Origin: CAWABB01 sp963780165
GTDB lineage: Bacteria; Bacteroidota; Ignavibacteria; UBA10030; UBA6906
Reading direction: 5' to 3'
DNA length: 64,000 nucleotides
Assembly: GCA_963780165.1 (NCBI GenBank)
Contig: CAWABB010000001.1
Span: 1,736,001 to 1,800,000, forward strand
Of the stretch, positions 17,191 through 27,116 are shown piece by piece. Below the pieces are notes generated by a model. That model was not told the DNA's origin and made no database searches. It saw nothing but the letters and a program-made list of their open reading frames with translations. The position numbers and the translations under genes were made by a program. Position 1 is the stretch's first letter; every line of letters starts with the position of its first letter.

Positions 17191-20100
17191 ATGAAGCGAC
17201 CGATGGTCACAATCGACGGTAACGAAGCCGCCGCATACGTCGCCCACAAGCTCAACGAAGTCATCGCCATCTACCCCATTACGCCCTCCTCGAACATGGG
17301 GGAATGGGCGGACGAGTGGTCATCTCAGGGACGCAAGAACCTGTGGGGAACCGTCCCGTCCGTGACGGAGATGCAGAGCGAAGGCGGCGCAGCAGGCGCC
17401 ATTCACGGCGCCCTCCAGGCCGGAGCCCTTGCAACGACGTTCACCGCCTCCCAGGGCCTCCTGCTGATGATCCCCAACATGTTCAAGATCGCGGGCGAGC
17501 TCACGCCCACGGTCTTCCATGTCTCAGCGCGAACCGTCGCAGCCCACGCGCTCTCCATCTTCGGCGACCACAGCGATGTCATGGCAACCCGCTCCACGGG
17601 CTTTGCGCTGCTGGCGTCCAACAGCGTCCAGGAAGTGATGGACATGGCGCTCATCGCCCAGGCCGCAACGCTCGAGTCGCGCATCCCGTTCCTCCACTTC
17701 TTCGACGGCTTCCGGACATCTCACGAAGTCATGAAGATCGAGCAGCTCACGGAAGACGACATGCGGGCGATGATCTCCGACGACCTCGTCCGCGCGCACC
17801 GTGAGCGCGCGCTCTCGCCGGACCATCCGGTCCTGCGCGGAACCGCACAGAACCCGGACGTCTTCTTCCAGGCCCGCGAAGCATGCAACCCGTTCTATGC
17901 GGCCACGCCCGAGATCGTCCAGAAGCTGATGGACCGTTTCGCGGGGATCGTCGGACGGCAGTACAAGATCTTTGAATACTACGGATCCCCGAACGCCGAG
18001 CGCGTCATCATCCTCATGGGCTCAGGCGCGGAAACGGCACAGGAGACCGTCGATTACCTCAATGCGAAGGGCGAGAACGTCGGCATCCTGAAGGTCAGGC
18101 TGTACCGCCCGTTTGCCGCCAGGGCGTTCATCGCGGCGCTTCCCCGCTCAACGAAGTCCCTCGCCGTTCTCGACCGCACGAAGGAACCGGGCGCCAGCGG
18201 TGACCCTCTCTACCAGGATGTCATCACGTCCATCGCAGAGTCCATCGCCGACGGCAACGGCGGCCTGAAGGCGTTCCCGAAGCTCGTCAGCGGACGGTAC
18301 GGGCTCTCCTCGAAGGAGTTCACCCCCGCGGCGGTTGCGGCGGTGTTCGCGGAGCTCGCAAAACCTTCACCGCGCAATCACTTCACGGTCGGGATCGTTG
18401 ACGACGTCACACATTCCAGCCTGGACGTCGATCACTCGTTCAGCATCGAGCCGGACAACGTTGTCCGCGGCATCTTCTACGGCCTCGGCGCGGACGGGAC
18501 GGTGGGCGCCAACAAGAACTCCATCAAAATCATCGGCGAGGACACCGACAACTACGCCCAGGGCTACTTCGTATATGATTCGAAGAAGTCCGGCTCCACC
18601 ACCACGTCACACCTGCGGTTCGGGCCGCGCCCGATCCATTCGACATACCTGATCACGTCGGCCAACTTCGTCGCCTGCCATCAGTGGTTCTTCCTCGAGA
18701 AGTTCGACGTCCTGAAGGCTGCCATCCCCGGCGCCACGTTCCTCCTGAACAGCATCTACGGACCGGATGAGGTGTGGGGCAAGCTGCCGCGGCTCATCCA
18801 GGAGCAGATCATCGCGAAGAAGATCAAGTTCTACGTGATCGACGGCTACGAAGTCGCGCAGAAGACCGGCATGGGCGGACGCGTGAACACGATCATGCAG
18901 ACCGCGTTCTTCGCGATCTCCGGTGTTCTGCCGCGCGAAGAAGCCATCGAAGCGATCAAGGCCTCGATCAAGAAGACCTACGGCCGCAAGGGCGACCAGG
19001 TCGTGCAGCAGAACTACGCCGCGGTCGACCAGACCCTCGCCAACCTGCACCAGGTGAAGTTCCCGGCAACCGCAAGCAGCACGATCGAGATGCCTCCGAT
19101 CGTCGCCGCCCAGGCTCCCGAGTTCGTTCGCAACGTGACGGCACAGATCTGGGCGGGGTTCGGCGAATCGCTCCCGGTCAGCGCCATGCCGATCGACGGA
19201 ACCTTCCCCACCGGCACCGCCGCCTGGGAGAAACGGAATATCGCGCTCGAGATCCCCGTCTGGGATACCGAGGTGTGCATCCAGTGCAACAAATGCGTTA
19301 TCGTCTGCCCGCACGCCACGATCCGCGCGAAGGTGTTTGACCCGGCCGAGCTCAAGAATGCGCCGCCGACGTTCAAGTCGACCGAGTTCAGGGGGACCGA
19401 GTACAAGGGCATGCGCTACTCCATCCAGGTCGCGCCCGAAGACTGCACCGGATGCGGACTCTGCGTCGAAGTGTGTCCCGCGAAGAACAAGACCGAAACG
19501 CGCCTGAAGGCTATCAACATGATGCCGCAGCAGCCCATCAGGGAGGCCGAGCGCGTCAACTACGAGTACTTCCTCGCGCTGCCCGAAGTGGACCGGCGCA
19601 CGGTGAAGGTCGACACGATCAAGGGGTCGCAATTCCTCCAGCCCCTCTTCGAGTACTCAGGCGCCTGCTCCGGCTGCGGAGAAACGCCCTATGTCAAGCT
19701 CGTCACCCAGCTCTTCGGCGACCGCACCATCGTCGCCAACGCCACAGGATGCTCGTCGATCTACGGCGCCAACCTGCCCACCACACCCTGGTCGAAGAAT
19801 AACGACGGCCGGGGCCCGGCGTGGGCCAATTCGCTGTTCGAGGACAACGCCGAGTTCGGTCTGGGCATGCGCCTCACGGTCGACAAGCACAACGAGATGG
19901 CACGCGAACTCGTGACGGCGATGGCGGGAACGCTCGGTGACCAACTCGTCCAGGGGCTGCTCGAAGCCGACCAGTCGACCGAAGCCGGCATCTACGAGCA
20001 GCGCCAGCGGGTGGCGACGCTGATCGAGAAGATCAAAGACATGAAGGATCCCCAGGCGAAGAGTCTCCTGAGCCTCGCCGATGCGCTTGTGAAAAAGAGC

Positions 20101-20733
20101 GTCTGGATCATGGGCGGCGATGGCTGGGCGTATGACATCGGGTACGGCGGGCTGGACCACGTCATTGCCTCCGGCAAGAACGTGAACATCCTCGTCCTGG
20201 ACACCGAGGTCTACTCCAACACGGGCGGGCAGATGTCCAAGGCGACGCCGCGCTCCGCGGTGGCGAAGTTCGCCGCCGGCGGCAAGCCGCTCAACAAGAA
20301 GGACCTGGGCCGGATGGCCATGGGCTACGGCAACGTATATGTTGCTGTCGTCGCCATGGGCTACAACGACCTCCAGACGGTCAAGGCATTCCTCGAGGCG
20401 GAGGCCTACGACGGGCCGTCGCTCATCATCGCCTACAGCCACTGCATCGCGCATGGCATCGACATGGCGAAGGGGATGAACAACCAGAAGGCAGCCGTTG
20501 ACAGCGGGTCCTGGGTCCTCTACCGCTACAACCCGGCGCTCGCGGCCGAGGGGAAGAACCCCCTCAAGCTCGACTCCCGCGAGCCGAAGATCCGGTTCGA
20601 GGACTACGCCTACATGGAAGCACGCTTCAAGATGCTCACGAAAACCAACCCCAAGGAGGCCAAACACCTCCTGGAACTCGCCCAGGCCGACGCGAAGGAA
20701 CGCTGGAAGACCTACGAGGCGATGGCGAAGTAA
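17191..20733 (+). CDS. nifJ: Pyruvate:ferredoxin (flavodoxin) oxidoreductase, single-chain
   Basis: 1180 residues, the full length of the homodimeric enzyme that interconverts pyruvate + CoA with acetyl-CoA + CO2 and reduced ferredoxin. Order of domains: pyrimidine-binding domain I (YPITPSSNMGEWADEW), transketolase C-like domain, gamma domain, a 2x[4Fe-4S] ferredoxin domain (CIQCNKCVIVCP and CTGCGLCVEVCP), then the TPP-binding domain with CSGCGETPY, ATGCSSIYG and GDGWAYDIGYGG. All iron-sulfur cysteines are present. A GGATGAA-type ribosome site lies before the ATG. It is followed after 42 nt by a DHOD-like gene, a frequent partner of nifJ. Confidence 0.97.
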   Translation: MKRPMVTIDGNEAAAYVAHKLNEVIAIYPITPSSNMGEWADEWSSQGRKNLWGTVPSVTEMQSEGGAAGAIHGALQAGALATTFTASQGLLLMIPNMFKIAGELTPTVFHVSARTVAAHALSIFGDHSDVMATRSTGFALLASNSVQEVMDMALIAQAATLESRIPFLHFFDGFRTSHEVMKIEQLTEDDMRAMISDDLVRAHRERALSPDHPVLRGTAQNPDVFFQAREACNPFYAATPEIVQKLMDRFAGIVGRQYKIFEYYGSPNAERVIILMGSGAETAQETVDYLNAKGENVGILKVRLYRPFAARAFIAALPRSTKSLAVLDRTKEPGASGDPLYQDVITSIAESIADGNGGLKAFPKLVSGRYGLSSKEFTPAAVAAVFAELAKPSPRNHFTVGIVDDVTHSSLDVDHSFSIEPDNVVRGIFYGLGADGTVGANKNSIKIIGEDTDNYAQGYFVYDSKKSGSTTTSHLRFGPRPIHSTYLITSANFVACHQWFFLEKFDVLKAAIPGATFLLNSIYGPDEVWGKLPRLIQEQIIAKKIKFYVIDGYEVAQKTGMGGRVNTIMQTAFFAISGVLPREEAIEAIKASIKKTYGRKGDQVVQQNYAAVDQTLANLHQVKFPATASSTIEMPPIVAAQAPEFVRNVTAQIWAGFGESLPVSAMPIDGTFPTGTAAWEKRNIALEIPVWDTEVCIQCNKCVIVCPHATIRAKVFDPAELKNAPPTFKSTEFRGTEYKGMRYSIQVAPEDCTGCGLCVEVCPAKNKTETRLKAINMMPQQPIREAERVNYEYFLALPEVDRRTVKVDTIKGSQFLQPLFEYSGACSGCGETPYVKLVTQLFGDRTIVANATGCSSIYGANLPTTPWSKNNDGRGPAWANSLFEDNAEFGLGMRLTVDKHNEMARELVTAMAGTLGDQLVQGLLEADQSTEAGIYEQRQRVATLIEKIKDMKDPQAKSLLSLADALVKKSVWIMGGDGWAYDIGYGGLDHVIASGKNVNILVLDTEVYSNTGGQMSKATPRSAVAKFAAGGKPLNKKDLGRMAMGYGNVYVAVVAMGYNDLQTVKAFLEAEAYDGPSLIIAYSHCIAHGIDMAKGMNNQKAAVDSGSWVLYRYNPALAAEGKNPLKLDSREPKIRFEDYAYMEARFKMLTKTNPKEAKHLLELAQADAKERWKTYEAMAK

Positions 20734-20775
20734 GCCGACGGATCACTGACACAGTCACCGAACGAGATACCGACC

Positions 20776-21774
20776 ATGGATCTGACAACGACCTACATGG
20801 GGCTGTCCCTCAAGAACCCGATCGTCCCGTCGGCCAGCCCGCTCTCTCACACGCTCGAAGGCATGAAGCGTCTCGAAGACGCGGGCGCCTCGGCAATCGT
20901 GATGTATTCGCTCTTCGAGGAGCAGATTGTCCACGAATCGAAAGAGTTCGACCACTACATGCAGTACGGCACAGAAAGCTTCGCCGAGTCCCTCAGCTAC
21001 TTCCCCGAGGCCGAAGAGTATAACCTCGGCCCCGAGGAGTACATCGAGCTGATCCACAAGGCAAAGCGGGCGCTGAAGATCCCGATCATCGGTAGCCTCA
21101 ACGGCATTTCTGCCGGCGGCTGGACCGACTATGCGAAGAAGATCGAGGAGGCGGGTGCGGACGCGCTGGAGCTGAACGTCTACTACATCCCGGCCGATGC
21201 ACGGCACACCTCCGAAGAAGTCGAGCAGCGTTACATCGACATCCTGAAGGCCGTCAAGGGGACCGTCACGATTCCGGTGGCGATGAAGCTGAGCCCGTTC
21301 TTCAGCTCGATGGCCAATATGGCCGCCCGGCTCGAAGCCGCGGGGGCGAACGGACTGGTCCTCTTCAACCGCTTCTACCAGCCCGACATCGACCTCGATG
21401 CGCTGGAAGTCAAGCCGAACGTCATCTTGAGCACGCCGCAGGCGATGCGGTTGCCACTTCGCTGGATCGCCGTGCTGTACGGGCGCGTACGGACCAGCTT
21501 CGCCGCCACCAGCGGCGTGCACAGCGCGCAGGACGTGATCAAGCTGCTCATGGCGGGCGCCGACGTGACCATGATGTGCTCCGCCCTTCTGAAGCACGGG
21601 CCGGGCCACATTCGCCAGGTTCTCGAAGACGTGAACCAGTGGATGCTGGATCATGAGTACGTCTCGGTCTCCCAGATGAAGGGGAGCATGAGCCAGAAAT
21701 CCGTAGCGAATCCTGAAGCGTTCGAGCGGGCGAACTACATGCGCACCCTGCAATCGTACAGGGCGCTTCTCTGA
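20776..21774 (+). CDS. Dihydroorotate dehydrogenase-like flavoprotein
   Basis: 332 residues with a TIM-barrel FMN fold. The N-terminus TTYMGLSLKNPIVPSASPLS matches the DHOD-like group rather than true PyrD, and it sits directly behind nifJ. That group is repeatedly found next to pyruvate:ferredoxin oxidoreductase genes in several phyla. FMN-binding segments such as ALELNVYYIPAD and PVAMKLSPFF are visible. Its reaction is unproven; a role in redox metabolism linked to NifJ is inference. Confidence 0.87.
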   Translation: MDLTTTYMGLSLKNPIVPSASPLSHTLEGMKRLEDAGASAIVMYSLFEEQIVHESKEFDHYMQYGTESFAESLSYFPEAEEYNLGPEEYIELIHKAKRALKIPIIGSLNGISAGGWTDYAKKIEEAGADALELNVYYIPADARHTSEEVEQRYIDILKAVKGTVTIPVAMKLSPFFSSMANMAARLEAAGANGLVLFNRFYQPDIDLDALEVKPNVILSTPQAMRLPLRWIAVLYGRVRTSFAATSGVHSAQDVIKLLMAGADVTMMCSALLKHGPGHIRQVLEDVNQWMLDHEYVSVSQMKGSMSQKSVANPEAFERANYMRTLQSYRALL

Positions 21775-21786
21775 AGCTGACGGTCA

Positions 21787-21820
21787 GCCACCCCTGGTCG
21801 GCCGCACCATCGGGGGTGGC
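21787..21820 (+). terminator. Hairpin after the nifJ operon
   Basis: GCCACCCC / GGGGTGGC inverted repeat (21787-21794, 21813-21820) with an 18-nt loop, 12 nt after the stop codon. There is no T-run, so termination is uncertain. Confidence 0.4.
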
Positions 21821-21908
21821 CGCAAAGAGCGCCGTGCCTCGTCCCGTCTGAAGTTCGCCACGCGATGGGGCACCGGCGGTGTGCACAGACACGAACCCGG
21901 GAGCAGCC

Positions 21909-22361
21909 ATGCCAACCCGTGCACCTATCGACAGGTTCTTCGAATCCGCGGCGTTCGCCGTGATTGGCGTCTCTGCCGACCGCAAGAAGTTCGGGAATAC
22001 CGTATTCCGGAACATGCGCGACGCGGGACTGACGGTCTTCCCGGTCCATCCGACGCTGGACTCGGTGGAGGGCGAGACGTGCTACCACTCGGTCGGGGAG
22101 TTGCCGGCGGAGGTAAAGAGTGTGGTGACCGTCGTTCCGCCGCCGCAGTCGGAGCGGGTCATTCCGGCGTGCGCAGAACGCGGCGTCACGTCCGTCTGGA
22201 TGCAGCCCGGCTCGTCGTCGGCACCCGCCATTGACACGGCCCGGGCGGCAGGCATGAACGTCGTTGACGGCCAGTGCATCCTGATGTTTCTTGAGCCGGT
22301 GAAGTCAATCCACAAAGTCCACCGGTGGATCAACAAGGCGGTGGGCACCTACCCGCGGTAA
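21909..22361 (+). CDS. CoA-binding domain protein (YccU-like)
   Basis: 150 residues from the ATG at 21909 preceded by a GGGAG site. It consists of one Rossmann-like CoA-binding domain, with FAVIGVSADRKKFGNTVFRN near the N-terminus and VTSVWMQPGS later. Members bind CoA or related nucleotides; no reaction is established for the stand-alone form. Its last 13 bases overlap the 3' end of the convergent pepF gene. Confidence 0.88.
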   Translation: MPTRAPIDRFFESAAFAVIGVSADRKKFGNTVFRNMRDAGLTVFPVHPTLDSVEGETCYHSVGELPAEVKSVVTVVPPPQSERVIPACAERGVTSVWMQPGSSSAPAIDTARAAGMNVVDGQCILMFLEPVKSIHKVHRWINKAVGTYPR

Positions 22362-24247
22362 CCGTCGTCCCCCCTCGCGGCAACGATCTTCTCCATTTCC
22401 TCGATCACCCGGGTCATCTTCCTCATGGCGAGCTCAAACGGCTCGGGCGTCGCCATGTCCACTCCCGCCTTCCGCAGCAGGTTCATCGGATAGTCTGATC
22501 CCCCCGCACAGAGCAGATCCACGAACGAGGTCGTGGCCTCCCGGTCTCCGGCCAGCACCCGCTCCGACAGCGCCGCAGAGGCCGTGAACGACGTTGCATA
22601 CTGGTACACGTAGAACTGGTAGTAGAAGTGCGGGATGTGCGCCCATTCCGCCTGGATCTCGTCGTCCACAATGCAGACGGCAGTGTCCTCCCCGTAGTAC
22701 TCCCTCGTGAGCCGAGCGTACACCTCGTTCAGCACGTCCCCTGTCAGCGTCTCCCCCCGTTCCGCCATCTCGTGGATCGTGAGCTCGAACTCCGCGAACT
22801 GCGTCTGCCGGAACACGGTCCCGCGAATCCCGTCGAGATAATTCCCCAGCAACGACAGCCGCACCGCATCGTCATCGATCGTCTTGAGCATGTAGTCCAG
22901 CAGGAGCGCCTCGTTGAACGTCGAGGCAACTTCCGCGACAAAGATGGAGTAATGCGACGTCGGGTAGGGCTGCGAACGGTTGGTGAGGTAGCTGTGCATC
23001 GTGTGGCCCAGCTCGTGCGTCAGCGTGCTCACGTCGTCGTACTTTCCCGTGTAGTTCATCAGGATGTACGGATGCACGTCATAGGCGCCGCCGTTCGAGT
23101 ACGCACCCGACCTCTTCCCTTCGCTCGGATAGACGTCGATCCACCGCTCGCCGAACGCCCGCCGCACGGTCTCCACATAGTCTTCGCCCAGCGGGGCGAG
23201 CGACGCAAGCACCTGGGAGGTGGCCGCGTCGTATGTGTACTGGATCTCAATGTCCGGGACGATCGGAGCGTAGAGATCGTGGTAGTGCAGGACTTCGACG
23301 CCGAGCAGCTTGCGGCGCAGTTCAAGCGCCCGGTGGAACACGGGAAGGCGTGCCCGCACATTCCGGATGAGGCTGTGGTACACATCCAGCGGGATGTTGG
23401 AGGAATCGAGCGCCGCATGCAGGCATGACGGGTAGTTCCGCGCCCGCGCGAAGAACATGTCGCGCTTCACCTGTGCGTAGAGCTGTGCGCCGAACGTGCG
23501 GCGGTAGTCGTGCAGCCGGCCGAAGTACGTGGCGAAGGCAGCCCGCCGGTCATCCCGGTTGGTCGACGCACGCTGCACACTGAACGCCGGCTTGTCGAGC
23601 CGCACGGGCGTGCCGTCGGCCAGGGTGATCTCCGGAAACGGGAAGTCCGCCTCTGCAAACACCCCGTAGATTGTTTCGGGCCCGTCTCCCATGAGGCTTG
23701 CGGCGGCGATAATCTTCTCCTCACCTGCCGTGCCAGTATGGTCCTTCCGACGCAGCGTGTCGTCCAGTGCATGGCGGAAAACCTCCAGCCCCTGTTCCTG
23801 CTCAATGAACGCCGCCACCCGTTCGGGTCCGAGCTCGAGAATCTCCGGCTGGATGTAGGCGCTCCGCTCTGCGATATCGGAGCCGATCTGGCTCATTTCC
23901 TGCACGCGCGCCAGAGCGGCGGAGTTCCGCGTGTCGATGTCCGAGATCATCCCGGCATGGACGGAGAGGCGTGCATACTCCTTGGCTATCCAGTTGACCG
24001 TGAGGAGACAATTGAGCAGGGCGGCGGGCCCCGATGCCAGACGCCCCTTGTAACGGTCGAGCGCCGTGAGGTTCTCGAGGAGCTTCTTCTTCCCCCCCGT
24101 CCAGTCTTCGACCGTCGGAAAGATGTCCTCCGGCTTCCAGGTATACTGTTGGGGGATGCGGGACCTGTCCCGTTGCCGGGTGAGATCTAGCCCCTCCGCC
24201 ACATCGGAGGGCGGATTCCGCTGGGAATGTTCGTACGGGGGGTTCAT
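22349..24247 (-). CDS. pepF: Oligoendopeptidase F (M3 family)
   Basis: 632 residues with the PepF N-terminal domain and the M3 catalytic domain. The zinc motif HELGHTMHSYLTN is intact, followed by the downstream Glu in FVAEVASTFNEALLLDYML. The C-terminal YQFYVYQYATSFTASAAL is also typical of the family. It degrades short peptides in the cytoplasm; no signal peptide is present. The N-terminal ~40 residues are hydrophilic and variable. Confidence 0.94.
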   Translation of the reverse strand: MNPPYEHSQRNPPSDVAEGLDLTRQRDRSRIPQQYTWKPEDIFPTVEDWTGGKKKLLENLTALDRYKGRLASGPAALLNCLLTVNWIAKEYARLSVHAGMISDIDTRNSAALARVQEMSQIGSDIAERSAYIQPEILELGPERVAAFIEQEQGLEVFRHALDDTLRRKDHTGTAGEEKIIAAASLMGDGPETIYGVFAEADFPFPEITLADGTPVRLDKPAFSVQRASTNRDDRRAAFATYFGRLHDYRRTFGAQLYAQVKRDMFFARARNYPSCLHAALDSSNIPLDVYHSLIRNVRARLPVFHRALELRRKLLGVEVLHYHDLYAPIVPDIEIQYTYDAATSQVLASLAPLGEDYVETVRRAFGERWIDVYPSEGKRSGAYSNGGAYDVHPYILMNYTGKYDDVSTLTHELGHTMHSYLTNRSQPYPTSHYSIFVAEVASTFNEALLLDYMLKTIDDDAVRLSLLGNYLDGIRGTVFRQTQFAEFELTIHEMAERGETLTGDVLNEVYARLTREYYGEDTAVCIVDDEIQAEWAHIPHFYYQFYVYQYATSFTASAALSERVLAGDREATTSFVDLLCAGGSDYPMNLLRKAGVDMATPEPFELAMRKMTRVIEEMEKIVAARGDDGYRG

Positions 24248-24430
24248 GCCAGAGTAGCCTTCGGGAGGGTTGCGGCGGAAACGTGAGACATGTCACATAT
24301 GGTAGAGATTCCGTTTCTGACTTTCAAATGATACGCCAAAATTCGTATACTCACCAGCAGAGCCCGCTCCATCGCGCGTGCAGCGCGTGCCAGGCACAGC
24401 GGGACATCCAGCACATTGGAACCTACACGC

Positions 24431-26263
24431 ATGGGCGATTTTCGCGAGCGGCTTCACCGCGAGGTTCTCGTGTTCGACGGCGGCGTCGGCACGTACCTGT
24501 ATGAAAAAGGGATATTCATCAACACCTGCTTCGACGAGCTGAATCTCACCAACCCCGACCTCGTGGCGCAGGTACACCGCGACTACGTCCTGGCCGGGGC
24601 GGACGTGGTCGAAACGAACACGTTCGGCGCGAACCGGTTCAAGCTGACGCCGCACGGCCTGGAATCCCGCACCGCCGAGATCAACAGGCGGGGGGCGGAA
24701 ATCGCCAGGGGCGCCGCGGGAGGGAAGGTCTTCGTTGCCGGATCGGTGGGTCCGCTGGGCGTGCAGATTGAGCCGCTGGGCAAGCTCTCGTTCGACGAGG
24801 CGCGGGAGGCGTTCAAGGAGCAGGTCGGAGCGCTCCTGGAAGGCGGCGTGGATCTGATCGTACTCGAGACGTTCAGCCACATCCCCGAACTCGTCCAGGC
24901 AATCCGTGCCGTCCGCGAGCTGAATGCTGACATTCCGCTCATGGCGCAGGTCACCATTAATGACGATGCGACGCTGCTGAGCGGCGGCTCGCTCGACAGC
25001 TTTGTGGAAGGCGTCGCCGGGCATAACGTGGACGTGGTCGGGCTCAACTGCTCCGTCGGCCCCAAGTCGATGCTCGATGCGCTTGAAGTCCTCAAGACCC
25101 TCACCCCGCTGCCGCTCTCCGTCCAGCCCAATGCCGGTATCCCGCAGAACATCGGCGGGCGCAACATCTATATGACCTCCCCCGAGTACATTGCCGAATA
25201 TGCGAAGCGGTTCATCCAATCCGGCGCCAGCATCGTGGGTGGCTGCTGCGGAACGAACCCGGACCACATCAAGGCCATCCGCCGCGCAGTCCAGGCGCTC
25301 CGACCGACCAAGCGGATGGATGTCCGTTCCGCCGACCTCCAGGTGTCCGCCCCGGAGACGGTCAAGGTCATCGAGAAGACCGACAAATCCCGGCTGATGT
25401 CCAGGCTGCTGCGGAAGGAGTTTGTGACGCTCGTGGAGCTTGTGTCACCGCGCGGCGTCTCTCCGGCGGCCCAGGTGCAGAAGGCCCGCCGCCTGCACCA
25501 CTTCGGCATCGATGCCATCAACATCCCCGACGGCCCGCGTGCCTCCGCACGCATGTCGGCCCTGTCGCTGGCGGTCATCCTGCAGCGCGACGTGGGCATC
25601 GAGACGGTGCTCCATTTCGCGTGCCGCGACCGGAACGTCATCGGGATGCAGTCCGACCTGCTCGGCGCCTGGGCGCTGGGGCTGCGGAACATCCTGGCGG
25701 TCACGGGCGATCCGCCGAAGCTGGGGAACTATCCTGACGCGACGGCCGTGTTCGATGTGGACGCGATCGGGCTCACAAACCTGATCAATCGCCTGAACCA
25801 CGGCCTTGACCTCGCGGGCAATCCGATCGGCGAGCCCACGGGGTTCAGCATCGGCGTGGGCGTGAACCCCGGCGCCATCAATCTTGACGAAGAGCTGCGG
25901 CGGCTCGACTGGAAGGTGGACGCAGGCGCAGAGTACATGATCACCCAGCCGGTGTTTGACATCCGGATCCTCGAACGCTTCATGAAGCGGATCGACCACG
26001 TCCAGCTCCCGCTTATCTGCGGGATCTGGCCTCTGGTTTCGTATCGCAACGCCGAATTCATGAACAATGAGGTCCCCGGCGCCAGCGTGCCCCCGGAGAT
26101 CCTGGCACGGATGCGCGGCGCGGCGACAAAAGAAGCGGCATTCGCGGAGGGCGTCGCGATCGCCCGGGAAACCTTCGAGCACGTCCAGCCGATCGTGGCC
26201 GGCGTTCAGCTTTCTGCGCCGCTCGGCCGCATCGAGGGTATCTTCACCATGCTCGGCCGCTAG
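24431..26263 (+). CDS. Bifunctional homocysteine S-methyltransferase / methylenetetrahydrofolate reductase
   Basis: About 610 residues. Residues ~1-295 are a homocysteine S-methyltransferase barrel (VFDGGVGTYLYEKGIF) with the zinc cysteines in GLNCSVGP and VGGCCGTNP. Residues ~315-605 are a MetF-type reductase barrel (EFVTLVELVSPRG, FACRDRNVIGMQSDLLG, NILAVTGDPPKLG, YMITQPVFD). The fusion couples reduction of methylene-THF to homocysteine methylation (YitJ-type). I chose the ATG at 24431; a TTG at 24416 is also in frame. No SAM or cobalamin riboswitch is recognisable in the 183-nt upstream gap. Confidence 0.92.
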   Translation: MGDFRERLHREVLVFDGGVGTYLYEKGIFINTCFDELNLTNPDLVAQVHRDYVLAGADVVETNTFGANRFKLTPHGLESRTAEINRRGAEIARGAAGGKVFVAGSVGPLGVQIEPLGKLSFDEAREAFKEQVGALLEGGVDLIVLETFSHIPELVQAIRAVRELNADIPLMAQVTINDDATLLSGGSLDSFVEGVAGHNVDVVGLNCSVGPKSMLDALEVLKTLTPLPLSVQPNAGIPQNIGGRNIYMTSPEYIAEYAKRFIQSGASIVGGCCGTNPDHIKAIRRAVQALRPTKRMDVRSADLQVSAPETVKVIEKTDKSRLMSRLLRKEFVTLVELVSPRGVSPAAQVQKARRLHHFGIDAINIPDGPRASARMSALSLAVILQRDVGIETVLHFACRDRNVIGMQSDLLGAWALGLRNILAVTGDPPKLGNYPDATAVFDVDAIGLTNLINRLNHGLDLAGNPIGEPTGFSIGVGVNPGAINLDEELRRLDWKVDAGAEYMITQPVFDIRILERFMKRIDHVQLPLICGIWPLVSYRNAEFMNNEVPGASVPPEILARMRGAATKEAAFAEGVAIARETFEHVQPIVAGVQLSAPLGRIEGIFTMLGR

Positions 26264-26286
26264 CCGATCACTACTCATCAGTCCTC

Positions 26287-26329
26287 CCGGTCCCGCTCCA
26301 CCCCGCACTGCGGGGTCGGGCGGGACCGG
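26287..26329 (+). terminator. Strong terminator after the methyltransferase/reductase gene
   Basis: Outer stem CCGGTCCCGC / GCGGGACCGG (26287-26296, 26320-26329) and a perfect inner stem CCCCGCA / TGCGGGG, followed by CAGTTTCTTC. The rest of the 286-nt gap up to 26549 holds no gene that I can see. Confidence 0.8.
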
Positions 26330-26549
26330 CAGTTTCTTCAACGTTCTCCTGATCCCTCAGTCTGCCCCCCGCTGCATTCACCCATGACCTTTCTGTCTAC
26401 CGCGCCGCTCTCTCCGCGCTGGCCCTTTCACCTGTGACCTCACCTCTAACATCAGTCAGGCACACGCTTTGACAGTATTATGTGGGACTGCAGTCGACCT
26501 CCCCGCTGCACGCCCGAGTGCTCGGTCACATTCATATAGGCTGCCAGAC

Positions 26550-27077
26550 ATGTCAACCAACCAAACCATGCTGACGATCGGGGCCTTCACGATCCTGCTG
26601 ACCATCCTGCAGAACTTCTATGGTCTTCTGGGGACCACAGGCGGGGATATCACCAATGCGCAGGACATGATCCTGGCCACGACGCTGGCCACATCATATC
26701 TGGAGAGCGCGCAGGGCCTTGCGTTCGACAACATCACCGACACGACGAACCTCGCCCTCTCGAGCCCGGCAACCCTCACCAGCCCCTCGCAGCTCGGCCC
26801 GGAAGATGCTCAGGAGGACAGCCTCCAGAAGTTCAACGACTTCGACGACTTCGATGGCTTCACGGTCGAGCGCGAGTCGGGCACGACTGGCCGGCGGTTC
26901 CGGACAACGTTCAGCGTGAATTATGTCGATCCCGCGAACGTCAACACTGTGTCCGCGGCCCGTACGTTCGTGAAGCGCATTGACGTGAAATCCTGGCGGT
27001 CCTATCCGCCCCCGACCGGCACGGCACTGGACACCCTGCGAATGTCGATGGTCATGGGATACTTCCATTTCGACTGA
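26550..27077 (+). CDS. Membrane-anchored pseudopilin-like protein, first of three
   Basis: 175 residues from the ATG at 26550. After eight polar residues there is one hydrophobic helix (TIGAFTILLTILQNFYGLLG) and then a soluble domain outside the membrane. The overall shape, and a helix continuing into LATSYLESAQGLAFDNI, resemble minor pilins of the PilV/GspI type, where chromosome order is PilV-PilW-PilX. The usual prepilin motif (Gly followed by Phe-Thr-Leu-x-Glu) is absent. I do not recognise a named family. It is the first gene of a three-gene operon. Confidence 0.7.
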   Translation: MSTNQTMLTIGAFTILLTILQNFYGLLGTTGGDITNAQDMILATTLATSYLESAQGLAFDNITDTTNLALSSPATLTSPSQLGPEDAQEDSLQKFNDFDDFDGFTVERESGTTGRRFRTTFSVNYVDPANVNTVSAARTFVKRIDVKSWRSYPPPTGTALDTLRMSMVMGYFHFD

Positions 27078-27116
27078 CGCGGCCCGAGAACGATATCAGC
27101 CAAACAGAGGCGACAC

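Noticed and set aside
24380..24400. GTGCCAGGCAC palindrome, also found in the terminator at 29066-29076
   Set aside because: Only 11 bp, no wider similarity between the two places; probably chance in GC-rich DNA.
24248..24430. Searched for a SAM or cobalamin riboswitch before the methyltransferase/reductase fusion
   Set aside because: No conserved core elements are recognisable; only a weak TTTCAA/TATACT promoter candidate.
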